Assembly (NCBI GenBank): GCA_028875225.1
Contig: JAPPFB010000002.1
Span: 219,194-283,193, forward strand
DNA: 64,000 bases
Direction: 5' to 3'
Source: Chloroflexota bacterium
GTDB taxonomy: Bacteria > Chloroflexota > Dehalococcoidia > Bin125
Part shown: in pieces, positions 55,078-63,117 of the stretch
Position numbering within the stretch: position 1 is the first letter of the stretch
Layout of the letters: every line of letters starts with the position of its first letter
Translations under genes and position numbers: made by a program
Notes under the pieces: model-generated
Databases searched by the model: none
The model's input: the letters and a program-made list of their open reading frames with translations, nothing else
What the model was told of the DNA's origin: nothing

Positions 55078-55172
55078 GCGGTCAGCCTACAACCGACCCC
55101 GGATGCTCACGTAAGCTGATTGGGTACGCCAGCGGCCGACGCCGTCCGATCTTGACTCCGCCGGAGTGTCGC

Positions 55173-56483
55173 ATGACTACCCGTTCCGAATCCTCCGATC
55201 CGCCGACCCCACTCAACAGCCGCGCTGCGGATGCGGCGCGCGAGGCGTGGGAACGGTTCCCGTCGATGCTCGGCACAAGCATCGCGACCCGGGGGATGTC
55301 GGCCGGTAACGCGACGGAGTGGGGGCTGGGCGGCGCGGCGCCCCGGAGTACGTTGCCGCCGATTTCGCTCGGCGGCGGGATCCCCGACGCCGAAACCCAG
55401 CCGCGCGCGGAACTGCTCGCGGCGATGGGGCGCGTGCTGGAGCAGCCTGGCGACGCCGCGCTGGTCTACGGCGGCGCTCAGGGTTACGAGCCGCTGCGCG
55501 ACGAGATGGCCGCCTACTTCGCTCGCAACCATCCGGCCCGGCCGGACGCCGACTGGTACCTGCTGACCAACGGCGCGGCGGGCGCGATTGAGGCGATCTG
55601 CGCGTCATTCCTTGACCCCGGCGATGTCGTGCTCACTGAGATCCCCACGTTCGCCGGATCGCTGCGCACGATTCGCGGCAAGCAGGCCAACGTGGTCGGC
55701 GTGGGGATGGATGACGAAGGAATCCGGCTGGACGAACTGGAGTCAACCGTCGACCGGCTGGAAGCGGCCGGCGAACGAATCAAGCTGATCTACACGCAGC
55801 CGACCTTCCACAATCCGACCGGTCTGACAATGTCGCTGCAGCGCCGGCTCGACCTGATCGAGGTTGCCGCACGCCGACAGATCCTGCTTATGGAAGATCA
55901 CGCCTACTCGGAGCTGTACTTTGGCGAGCCGCCGCCGCCCACGCTCTCGGAGTTGACAGACGGGTGGGGCGTGCTCACGGTGGGCACGTTCTCCAAGGTG
56001 ATTGCCACCGGACTGCGGGTCGGCTGGGTGCAGGCCCGGCCGGACTGGATCCAGGCGATGGTCCCGGCTCGCTTCGACATGGGCAACAGCCCGCTGCTGC
56101 ACCGGATGCTGCACGAGTACATGCTGCGCGGGAACTTCCGGGACCATGTCGAGCGGATGCGTCGGCTCTACGCATTGAAGGCGAAGACCCTGGCCGCCGC
56201 GATCGAGCCCTACGGCGAGCCGTACTTCGACCTGATCGAGCCCTCGGGCGGATTCTTCCTCTGGCTCAAACTGCGCAACGGCCTGACCGGCGACGGCGTG
56301 CGCGACGCGGCCAGCGTCGATGGTCTCAACTTCCCCTCGGGCAAGCGCTTCTATCCCGGCGCCGATCCCGGGGACGACGGCGAGTCGGTTCGGCTCGCGT
56401 ACTCATGGCCGCCGGCGGCGACGCTGGAAGAGGCCGCGGAACGGCTCGGGCGCGCGTTCCACCGAGCGGCGAACGGCGCCTAG
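55173..56483 (+). CDS. PLP-dependent class I/II aminotransferase
   Basis: 436 aa from MTTRSESSDPPTPL; an upstream in-frame start adds seven residues. PLP lysine in VGTFSKVIATGLRVGW; YTQPTFHNPTGLTMS contains the Asn/Pro pair facing the cofactor; MEDHAYSELYFG provides the Asp and Tyr; the substrate carboxylate Arg is in VRLAYSW. This matches the 2-aminoadipate/MocR-like fold-type I group without the DNA-binding domain. Divergent from the LLM gene; followed by three repeat units. Confidence 0.93.
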   Translation: MTTRSESSDPPTPLNSRAADAAREAWERFPSMLGTSIATRGMSAGNATEWGLGGAAPRSTLPPISLGGGIPDAETQPRAELLAAMGRVLEQPGDAALVYGGAQGYEPLRDEMAAYFARNHPARPDADWYLLTNGAAGAIEAICASFLDPGDVVLTEIPTFAGSLRTIRGKQANVVGVGMDDEGIRLDELESTVDRLEAAGERIKLIYTQPTFHNPTGLTMSLQRRLDLIEVAARRQILLMEDHAYSELYFGEPPPPTLSELTDGWGVLTVGTFSKVIATGLRVGWVQARPDWIQAMVPARFDMGNSPLLHRMLHEYMLRGNFRDHVERMRRLYALKAKTLAAAIEPYGEPYFDLIEPSGGFFLWLKLRNGLTGDGVRDAASVDGLNFPSGKRFYPGADPGDDGESVRLAYSWPPAATLEEAAERLGRAFHRAANGA

Positions 56484-56506
56484 TCCGAGATCCCAGGTCT
56501 TCGATA

Positions 56507-56526
56507 CCCCGCGCTCCGGCGCGGGG
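56507..56526 (-). repeat. GGCCCCG-family palindrome downstream of aminotransferase
   Basis: CCCCGCGCTCCGGCGCGGGG is a perfect 8-bp stem. Flanks on the reverse strand (CTGGACCCC...GGGGTATCGAAGACC) match the GAGGTCTGGGCCCCG family with compensated stem bases. It lies 24 nt after the aminotransferase stop and could end its transcript, though no T-run follows. Confidence 0.7.
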
Positions 56527-56639
56527 TCCAGAGCATGTGGCGCTGATTGCGAGACGACTCTGCATTCGGCGCTTCGGCTGCGCACAGCGGGACTCCCCCA
56601 GCGGATTCAAACAGGGGCTACTCAAGCGTTCCGACTGAC

Positions 56640-56680
56640 GATCGAGGTCTGGGCCCCGTGTCAAGCACGGGGCATCGGAA
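56640..56680 (+). repeat. GAGGTCTGGGCCCCG palindromic family, copy
   Basis: GATCGAGGTCTGGGCCCCGT, then GTCAAGCACGGGGCATCGGAA. The CCCCGTG...CACGGGG arms form a 7-bp stem over a TCAAG loop. Nearly identical to the copy 86 bp downstream and to the inverted copy at 28682. Confidence 0.88.
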
Positions 56681-56725
56681 CTGGCGAACGTTTGCCGGCG
56701 CAGCCAATCCGATGACGTTTTGGCT

Positions 56726-56767
56726 GAGGTCTGGGCCCCGTGTCAAGCACGGGACATCGGAACGGGC
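56726..56767 (+). repeat. GAGGTCTGGGCCCCG palindromic family, copy
   Basis: GAGGTCTGGGCCCCGTGTCA, then AGCACGGGACATCGGAACGG. It ends just before the stop of the convergent LLM gene. Direct orientation relative to the copy at 56640. Confidence 0.88.
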
Positions 56768-56774
56768 GGTTTGC

Positions 56775-57965
56775 CTAATCGGAAGCAGCCTCGGCGGGAG
56801 CCTGGAGGAAGTCGGGGACATCCTGTCCGGCGTCCTGGAAGGCCTTGGCGAGGACATCGTTGCGGCTGAACGAGACCGCGCCGCCGCCCGAAGCGACCCA
56901 TTGCTGGGTGCCCTCGACGGACTCCAACTGTCCCTGGAATCGGGGCGCGACGTAGCGCGCGAACAGTTCGTATGAGCGGCGGATGCCTTCGCGATTGGCC
57001 CACTCGTGGGCGAGCATCATCAGGCCGCCGAAGCCGCCGGAGTTCTCCTGCAGGATTTCGATTGCCTGGATGGCGTCGTCGGGCGTGCCGATGATCGCGC
57101 CGCCGGTCTCGACTGCGCCTTCGGGCGTCTCGGCGGTGCCGGGCAGGACCGCCTGGAGCGTGTCGCGGAAGTAGTCGATCTGCCAGGCGCGCCAGCCTTC
57201 GCGGGCCTCGTTGAAGGCCTGTTCGCGGGTCTCGGCGATGTACATGGGGATGACGAGCCGCCACTTGTTGCGGTCGACGGTCTGGCCTTCGCGCTCGGCG
57301 ACCTCTTCGACCTCGGTCCACTGACCTTCGAGGTTGGAGCGTCCGCCGGGCAGGTAGACGCCGATGCTGAGCATGCCCATGCCGTACTTGCCGGCCATCT
57401 GGCGGCCGGCCGGGGAGACGGTCGAGGCGACCGCCATCTCGAAGTGCGGCTTGGTGTAGGGCGAGACCTGGAGGCGGGCGTCGGTCAGCTCGAACCAGTC
57501 GGTCTTCATGTTGACCGGGCCGTCCTGCTTGAGCAGCGCCAGGATGCCCTGCAGCGACTCATCCATGCGCTGGCGCTGGTAGAGCGGGTCGATGCCCATC
57601 ATCCGCGCGTCGGAGGAGAGCGCGCCTGGTCCGACGCCCATCATCACGCGTCCGCGGGTCATGTGATCGAGCTGGATCATCCGGTCGACGACCATCAGCG
57701 GGTGGTGATAGGGCAGCGAGATCACGCCGGTGCCGAGTCGGATGTTGCTGGTCCGCTCGGCGGCGGCCGCGATGAACACCTCGGGCGAGGCAATCAACTC
57801 CCAGCCGGCCGAGTGATGTTCGCCGATCCAGGCTTCGTCATAGCCGAGTTGATCGAGCCACTCGACCAGCTCGAGGTCGCGGTGGATCGCCAGCGACGGG
57901 TTCTCGCCCACGCGGTGAAACGGCGCCATGAAAATGCCGAAGTCCATTCGTCCGTCCGTAGCCAT
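56775..57965 (-). CDS. LLM-class flavin-dependent monooxygenase
   Basis: 396 aa. MDFGIFMAPFHRVGENPSLAIHRDLELVEWLDQLGYDEAWIGEHHSAGWE, LGTGVISLPYHHPLMVVDRMIQLDHMTRGRVMMGVGPGALSSDARMMGID and VASTVSPAGRQMAGKYGMGMLSIG place it in the limonene/alkanal monooxygenase branch that uses reduced FMN. The His-His pair in GEHHS is the typical flavin-side motif. The C-terminal 60 residues (VSFSRNDVLAKAFQDAGQDVPDFL) form a helical extension. Divergent from the class I CoA-transferase gene. Confidence 0.92.
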   Translation of the reverse strand: MATDGRMDFGIFMAPFHRVGENPSLAIHRDLELVEWLDQLGYDEAWIGEHHSAGWELIASPEVFIAAAAERTSNIRLGTGVISLPYHHPLMVVDRMIQLDHMTRGRVMMGVGPGALSSDARMMGIDPLYQRQRMDESLQGILALLKQDGPVNMKTDWFELTDARLQVSPYTKPHFEMAVASTVSPAGRQMAGKYGMGMLSIGVYLPGGRSNLEGQWTEVEEVAEREGQTVDRNKWRLVIPMYIAETREQAFNEAREGWRAWQIDYFRDTLQAVLPGTAETPEGAVETGGAIIGTPDDAIQAIEILQENSGGFGGLMMLAHEWANREGIRRSYELFARYVAPRFQGQLESVEGTQQWVASGGGAVSFSRNDVLAKAFQDAGQDVPDFLQAPAEAASD

Positions 57966-58053
57966 ATCGTCCCCCGTTCGCCATCAGCTGAGTCGGCGTT
58001 ACCTTAATCGCGAGTCTAACTACCGGTGGCAGGATTGAGTGGCAGGCAGCACG

Positions 58054-59415
58054 ATGACCACGTCTCCGTATGTTCAGCGGCGCACGAGCCGCTTCGATCC
58101 GACAATCAACTGGCGAGACACATACGCCGAGCGGCTGGCCACTCCCGAGATGGCGGCGGCCCTGTTCAACTCGGGCGACCATCTCTGGATTCCGCCGGGA
58201 CATGCGTCGCTGCAGATCCTGCAGGCGTTGGTCGCGCGCAGCGACGAGCTTGAAGGCATTGAGGTTCGTGGCATCGTCGTGCCTGACGCGGGCTGGTTTA
58301 CCGAAGAGATGATGACCGCGTTCAAGGTCGCGCCCCAGTTCGGCACGCTGTTCGATCGCGACGCCGTCAACGCCGGCATCGCCGACTATCACCCGTACTG
58401 GCTGGTCGGCATCCACAAGGCCTGGGACGCGGGGCGCGAGGACGAGGCCTGGCCGATCGACGTGCTGCAGATCCGCTGCACGCCGCCCAATGACGCGGGA
58501 TTCGTCTCGTTGGGCAGCTCGGTCTGGGACGGCGTGACCTCGGCCAAGCGAGCGAAGACGGTGATCGCCGAAGTCAACGAGAACGTGGTCGAGACCTTTG
58601 GCGACTCCTGGCTGCATGTGTCGGAGATCGACTGCTTCGTGCCCGGCGACACGCCGGTGATGGTCAACCTCGAGTTTCCCGAGCCGAACCAGGTCGACCT
58701 CGGCCTGACGCATTACGTCTCGCAGCTGGTCCAGGACGGCGACACGATCCAGGTCGGCGTCGGCTCCCATTCGGGAGCGCTCGCCCGCCTGGGCGCGTTC
58801 GACGAACGGGAGAACCTCTCTTACTTCGCCGAACTGACGACCGAGGGTCTGGTGCCACTGGTCGAGCGCGGGATCATCACCGGCAAATACTCGAAGACGC
58901 ATCCGGACAAGTTCGTGGCCACCGTGATCGGCAACACGCCGGACGAGATCGCCACGGTGCACCGCAATCCCGCCTTCGAGACCTATTCGATCGAATACCT
59001 GCTCGATCCTCGCCAGATTGCGCGGAACGAGAACATCGTGGCGATCAACGGGGCGCTGACGGCCGACCTGAGCGGTCAACTCGGCGTACACACCATCGGT
59101 CCGCGCGTCTACGCCGGCGTCGGCGGTCACCTGGCCTTCGCGCTAGGCGCTTACCTGGCGCCGAAGGGACGCTCCGTGACCGTCCTGCCCTCGACCAGCC
59201 GCGACGGGACGATCTCGACGATCATGGCGCAGTTCGACCCCGGCCAGATCGTCACGGTGCCGCGCGACATCGCGGACACGGTGGTCACCGAATACGGCAT
59301 CGCCCGGCTGCTTGGCAAGACGGTGCGTCAGCGGGCCGAGGAGTTGATCTCGGTGGCCCATCCCGACTTTCGCGGGGAGTTGCGCAAGGCGGCAGAGAAG
59401 CTGTTCTATCCGTAA
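58054..59415 (+). CDS. Acetyl-CoA hydrolase / 4-hydroxybutyrate CoA-transferase family protein
   Basis: 453 aa from MTTSPYVQRRTSRFDPT; a start five codons upstream is possible. The two NagB-like halves are visible. RCTPPNDAGFVSLGSSVWDG and KTVIAEVNENVVETFGDSWLHVSEID carry the candidate region of the glutamyl-CoA site; IQVGVGSHSGALARLGAFDE and GVGGHLAFALGAYLAPKGRSVTVLPST complete the C-terminal half. It should transfer CoA between acetyl-CoA and a short acid. A 96-bp REP-pair element follows 12 nt after its stop. Confidence 0.92.
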   Translation: MTTSPYVQRRTSRFDPTINWRDTYAERLATPEMAAALFNSGDHLWIPPGHASLQILQALVARSDELEGIEVRGIVVPDAGWFTEEMMTAFKVAPQFGTLFDRDAVNAGIADYHPYWLVGIHKAWDAGREDEAWPIDVLQIRCTPPNDAGFVSLGSSVWDGVTSAKRAKTVIAEVNENVVETFGDSWLHVSEIDCFVPGDTPVMVNLEFPEPNQVDLGLTHYVSQLVQDGDTIQVGVGSHSGALARLGAFDERENLSYFAELTTEGLVPLVERGIITGKYSKTHPDKFVATVIGNTPDEIATVHRNPAFETYSIEYLLDPRQIARNENIVAINGALTADLSGQLGVHTIGPRVYAGVGGHLAFALGAYLAPKGRSVTVLPSTSRDGTISTIMAQFDPGQIVTVPRDIADTVVTEYGIARLLGKTVRQRAEELISVAHPDFRGELRKAAEKLFYP

Positions 59416-59427
59416 GGGGTCCACCAC

Positions 59428-59523
59428 CGTCATACCCGCGCTTGCCGCGGGTATCTCGCGGACTCCAGCGCGAACGTGTGTACACAGCGCGGCGAGATTG
59501 CCGCGGCAAGCGCGGCAATGACG
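59428..59523 (+). repeat. 96-bp paired-REP (MITE/BIME-like) element, copy 1
   Basis: The left end CGTCATACCCGCGCTTGCCG continues to a 9-bp hairpin (ATACCCGCG/CGCGGGTAT, loop CTTGC). The right end is a 9-bp hairpin ATTGCCGCG/CGCGGCAAT in opposite orientation, ending ATGACG. The termini CGTCAT/ATGACG are inverted. A GTGTGTACACA palindrome lies near the middle. Located between the CoA-transferase and DUF488 genes. Confidence 0.88.
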
Positions 59524-59583
59524 GAGTTTGGGGAATCGCACGGTCGTGTCGCCTCCCGCAAGCGTTGAGACAGACTCCTGCGG

Positions 59584-60033
59584 ATGAAGCTCTACACCAT
59601 CGGGTTCACGAAGAAGTCCGCTCGCGAGTTCTTCGATGAACTGCTCCGACCCAGCGGTGTGGGGCGCGTGATCGACGTGCGCCTAAGACCGTCGTCGCAG
59701 TTGGCGGGATTCGCCAAAGTGTCCAAGTCCGGCGGCGACTTCGAATTCCTGCTCGATCGATTATGCGGCATGGATTACTTCCATGTCCCGCTGCTCTCCC
59801 CGTCCGAGGAGTTGTTCACGTCCTACCGGGGCGGAGACATCACTTGGGATGAGTACTGCGAGGGGTATCTGGAGCTGCTGGCTGAGCGTGAGGCCGAACG
59901 CGAGCTGGATCGCGCGCTCTTTGACGACGGGGTGCTTCTTTGCAGCGAGGACACTCCGGAGCGGTGCCATCGTCGGCTCGCGGCCGAATATCTCAAACAT
60001 CACTGGGGCGACGTTGAGATCATTCACCTCTAG
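59584..60033 (+). CDS. DUF488 family protein
   Basis: 149 aa. MKLYTIGFTKKSAREFFDELLR, VIDVRLRPSSQLAGFAK, CGMDYFHVPLLSPSEELF, and the signature VLLCSEDTPERCHRRLAAEYL near the end. The two cysteines and CHR motif are typical of DUF488, a family without an agreed function. Its 3' end overlaps the convergent esterase gene by four bases. It begins 60 nt after the 96-bp repeat. Confidence 0.9.
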   Translation: MKLYTIGFTKKSAREFFDELLRPSGVGRVIDVRLRPSSQLAGFAKVSKSGGDFEFLLDRLCGMDYFHVPLLSPSEELFTSYRGGDITWDEYCEGYLELLAEREAERELDRALFDDGVLLCSEDTPERCHRRLAAEYLKHHWGDVEIIHL

Positions 60034-60950
60034 GAGCGTTCGCGGATCCATTCGCCGATGCGGTCGATCGCCTGCTGGCCTTCGGGGAGCATGGGGGCGA
60101 AGGCTTGCCAGACGTGGAACATGTCGTCCCAGATTTCCTCAACGACCTCGACGCCGGCCTCTCGCGCCCTGGCGGCGACCCGCTCGGTGTCGCGACAGAT
60201 CAGCTCGACGGATCCGGCCTGCAGGAGCAGGGGACAGATTCCCTCGTAGTCGGCGAAGACCGGGGAGAGCAAGGGATCGCTGCGGTCCGCATCGCCGGCG
60301 TACATGGCGGCCCAGCCCTGAGAGGCCGTGATCGCGGTGGTGTTGTCGGGAATGGTTGGGTCTTCGAGTCCGAACGCCGACAACTCCTCCGGGCCGGCGG
60401 CCAGGTCGGCCCAGGGTGAGAGTCCGATCCCGCCGGTCGGCATGCGCACGCCGCGCTCGCGGGCGGCGAGCAGGGTGGCCAGCATCAGACCGCCGCCGGC
60501 TGAGTCTCCGCCGACGAACACGGCGCTCGCTTCGCCCGGCTCGACCGGTCCGTTGGCCCAGATGTATTCCAGGCCGGTGATCGCGTCGTCAACGGCGGCA
60601 GGGAAGACGTGCTCCGGCGCCAGGCGATACTCGAGGTTGAGCGCCACGCAGCCCGCCGCCCGGCAGATGTCGGCGACCAGCCGGCGGTGCGTCCCGATCG
60701 AGCCCAGCACGTATCCACCGCCGTGGACGTAGAGCAGGCGGCGATTGTGATCGGACCCAGGCAGCACGGTCCACTCGCCACGAATGCCGTGGATGTCGAC
60801 CGCCGTGAGCGAGATGTCGTCCTGCAGGGGGAAAGCGAAGCCCGCTTCCATCGCCGCGCGCTGCTCCGCGACGCTGAGTTCGCCTTCAATCATGCTTGCG
60901 GCTTGCGCCTGCATCGCCTCAACGACCTGGAAGTACTCATCCGATGGCAT
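60030..60950 (-). CDS. Alpha/beta hydrolase, HSL (fold-3) esterase family, paralogue 1
   Basis: 306 aa from MPSDEYFQVVEAM, with GGAGAGG upstream. Oxyanion motif YVHGGGYVLGS; nucleophile elbow GGDSAGGGL; acid in EVVEEIWDDMFHVW, where the His of MFHVW completes the triad. YRLAPEHVFPAAVDDAI is the family's substrate-side segment. A small-ester carboxylesterase is expected. A second, clearly related gene lies 209 bp away on the same strand, with a 96-bp repeat between them. Confidence 0.92.
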   Translation of the reverse strand: MPSDEYFQVVEAMQAQAASMIEGELSVAEQRAAMEAGFAFPLQDDISLTAVDIHGIRGEWTVLPGSDHNRRLLYVHGGGYVLGSIGTHRRLVADICRAAGCVALNLEYRLAPEHVFPAAVDDAITGLEYIWANGPVEPGEASAVFVGGDSAGGGLMLATLLAARERGVRMPTGGIGLSPWADLAAGPEELSAFGLEDPTIPDNTTAITASQGWAAMYAGDADRSDPLLSPVFADYEGICPLLLQAGSVELICRDTERVAARAREAGVEVVEEIWDDMFHVWQAFAPMLPEGQQAIDRIGEWIRERS

Positions 60951-61005
60951 GGCATGCCTCTCCGCTAGGTCGTGTTCACACTGGCCAAACACGGCCGATG
61001 GGGCT

Positions 61006-61101
61006 CGTCATTGCCGCGCTTGCCGCGGCAATGTCACTGTGTTGGGTACCAACCTCAGTGCTGAACGCGGCGAGATACCCGCGGCAAGCGCGGGCATGAC
61101 G
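61006..61101 (-). repeat. 96-bp paired-REP (MITE/BIME-like) element, copy 2
   Basis: The same length as copy 1 but inverted: left CGTCATTGCCGCGCTTGCCG (10-bp hairpin CATTGCCGCG/CGCGGCAATG), right ACCCGCGGCAAGCGCGGGCA ending ATGACG. The centre holds a TTGGGTACCAA palindrome where copy 1 has GTGTACAC. It lies between the two paralogous esterase genes. Confidence 0.88.
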
Positions 61102-61159
61102 GGACATGGGCTGTTTGTTGGCTCCATGTGAACAGGCCCTGGCCGCTCGGCGGCTTCGC

Positions 61160-62059
61160 TTATGCATGTTGACAGATGAACTCGCCGATCCGGTCGACGG
61201 CCGCCTGACCCTCGGGCAGCATAGGCGCGAACTGGTGCCAGACGTGGAACATCTCGTCCCAGACTTCCTCGACCACGTCGACGCCGGCGGCGCGGGCCTT
61301 CTCGGCCACGCGGGTCGTATCGGAGAGCAGCACTTCCGCGTCGCCGACCTGGAGCAACAGCGGCGGCAGCCCGGCGTAGTCGGCGTAGAGCGGTGAGGCG
61401 AGCGGATTGTCGGCGTCGGCGCCGCCGAGATACTGCGAGGCCATGTCCTTGATCATTGCGTTGTCCGTGATCAGCGGGTCGCTGTCGGCGCGCGTCTTGA
61501 GCGTCTCTCCCGTGATCGCGAGGTCGGTCCAGGACGAGATGCCGATTGCCGCCTTGGGCTGATCGACGCCCTGTTCACGGGCCGTGAGCAGCGTCGCCAG
61601 GGTGAGCCCGCCGCCGGCCGAGTCGCCGGCGACGAAGGTCGCGTCCGCGGCGCCCTCGCCGTCGGGGCCGTTCGACTGGATGAACTTGAGCCCCTCGATC
61701 GCGTCTTCCACCGCGGCCGGGAAGGGATGCTCGGGCGCGAGCCGGTAACCGAGATTGAGCACCGAGCAGCCGCCGGCTCTCGCGATGTCCTCGCACAGGC
61801 GCCGGTGGGTGACCGGAGAGCCAACCACGTAGCCTCCGCCGTGGACGTAGAGCAGGCGCCGGTTGGGGTCGGACTCAGGAACGGTCACCCATTCGCCCGG
61901 GACGCCGTTGGCGTCGACCGGCGTGACGGTCGCCGCCTCGGTCGTCGGGAAGGAGCTGGCCTCCATCCCGGCGCGCATTTCCTCGAGCGTGGGGTTGCCC
62001 TCGCCGAGCGGTCGCTCGGCGAGCAGGCCGAGTACTTTCTGCAGTTCTGCTGATGCCAT
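61160..62059 (-). CDS. Alpha/beta hydrolase, HSL (fold-3) esterase family, paralogue 2
   Basis: 299 aa. YVHGGGYVVGSPVTHRR, AGDSAGGGLTLATLL and VVEEVWDEMFHVWHQFAPMLPEG mirror paralogue 1 throughout, including the shared C-terminal FHVW segment with the catalytic His. YRLAPEHPFPAAVEDAI is also conserved. The pair arose by tandem duplication. It is divergent from the LLM gene at 62155 with a 95-bp gap. Confidence 0.92.
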   Translation of the reverse strand: MASAELQKVLGLLAERPLGEGNPTLEEMRAGMEASSFPTTEAATVTPVDANGVPGEWVTVPESDPNRRLLYVHGGGYVVGSPVTHRRLCEDIARAGGCSVLNLGYRLAPEHPFPAAVEDAIEGLKFIQSNGPDGEGAADATFVAGDSAGGGLTLATLLTAREQGVDQPKAAIGISSWTDLAITGETLKTRADSDPLITDNAMIKDMASQYLGGADADNPLASPLYADYAGLPPLLLQVGDAEVLLSDTTRVAEKARAAGVDVVEEVWDEMFHVWHQFAPMLPEGQAAVDRIGEFICQHA

Positions 62060-62154
62060 CGTTGTCCGTCCTTCTTCCGGATCTTGTCCTGTCGGAGCGC
62101 AGGCTAACGACTTTCCTGGGCGATACTGGGGGTGACTTCAGAACGGACTCGCAC

Positions 62155-63057
62155 ATGCGCATACTCTCACCGCCGCTGGCCTCGACATTGGCCGGCAAAC
62201 TCGACCAGATCCGACAACTCGAGGCAGACGGATTCGACGGCGCGTACCTGCCGTCGGTTGGGCACGACGCGATGACCGTGCTCGCGCTCGCCGCCGGGGA
62301 GACCAGCACAATCGAGCTGGGCACTTATGTGATCCCCACCTACACGCGGCATCCCGTGGCGATGGCCCAGCAGGCGCTGGCGACCAACGCCGCTGCCGGC
62401 GGCCGCTTCACGTTGGGGCTCGGGCTCTCGCACGAGGTCGTGATCCGCGACTCGTGGGGCCTGGATTTCAACAAGGTAGTCCGCCACATTCGCGAGTACC
62501 TCGACGTGCTGCAACCGCTGATGCGCGGCGAGCAGGTTGACTACGAGGGCGAGGAGTTTCAGGTTCACTCGAAACTGGAGCTGCCCGACTGCGAGCCACC
62601 ATCGGTCATCGTCGCAGCCCTGGGCCCGCAGATGCTGCGCGTCACCGGCCGCCTCGCCGACGGCACGGCGCTGTGGCTGGCCGGTCCCAAGTGGATCGAG
62701 GAAGTCGTCATCCCCGAGATGGGCGGCGCCGCCCGGGATGCCGGGAGGCCCGAACCGCGGATCATCGCCGGGGTGCCGATCTCCATCACCGCCGATCCGG
62801 AGGGCGCCCGCGAGCGCATCTCCAGGGCCTACGCGATGTACAACACGCTGCCGTCCTATCAGCGCGTGATCCAGGGATCGGGCGCGGACGACCCGGCCGG
62901 CGTCTCGATCGTGGGCAGCGAGGAGGAGGTCGAACGGGAACTGCGGCGCTGGCGAGACGTCGGCGTGACCGACTTCTACGCCGCGTTCGAAGGAGCCAAT
63001 GGCGAGGAGCGTCAGCGAACGCGGGAGTTCGTCGCGGCGCTGGCGCCCAGCCTCTAG
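62155..63057 (+). CDS. LLM-class F420-dependent oxidoreductase
   Basis: 300 aa from MRILSPPLASTLAGKLDQIRQLEADGFDGAYLPSVGHDAM; the 34 codons upstream overlap the divergent esterase start and are rejected. IELGTYVIPTYTRHPVAMAQQALATNAAAGGRFTLGLGLSHEVV and VAALGPQMLRVTGRLADGTALWLAGPKWI are typical of actinobacterial/Chloroflexi F420-type members (TIGR03564-like layout). Followed by a NIPSNAP-like gene across a hairpin. Confidence 0.9.
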   Translation: MRILSPPLASTLAGKLDQIRQLEADGFDGAYLPSVGHDAMTVLALAAGETSTIELGTYVIPTYTRHPVAMAQQALATNAAAGGRFTLGLGLSHEVVIRDSWGLDFNKVVRHIREYLDVLQPLMRGEQVDYEGEEFQVHSKLELPDCEPPSVIVAALGPQMLRVTGRLADGTALWLAGPKWIEEVVIPEMGGAARDAGRPEPRIIAGVPISITADPEGARERISRAYAMYNTLPSYQRVIQGSGADDPAGVSIVGSEEEVERELRRWRDVGVTDFYAAFEGANGEERQRTREFVAALAPSL

Positions 63058-63081
63058 CCTGAGCGGAACCCCGCCGAGCAG

Positions 63082-63102
63082 GTCCCCGCGTGAAGCGGGG
63101 AC
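63082..63102 (+). repeat. Intercistronic hairpin just upstream of a start codon
   Basis: Arms GTCCCCGC and GCGGGGAC, 8 bp perfect, loop GTGAA. It lies between the LLM stop and the GGAG ribosome-binding site of the next gene, so it could attenuate or process the bicistronic message. The CCCCGC/GCGGGG core is the one repeated elsewhere in the window. Confidence 0.7.
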
Positions 63103-63117
63103 TGGATGGAGACCAAC

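Noticed and set aside
59428..61101. CRISPR array
   Set aside because: The two repeat units are 1.5 kb apart, inverted and separated by genes; there are no regularly spaced direct repeats.
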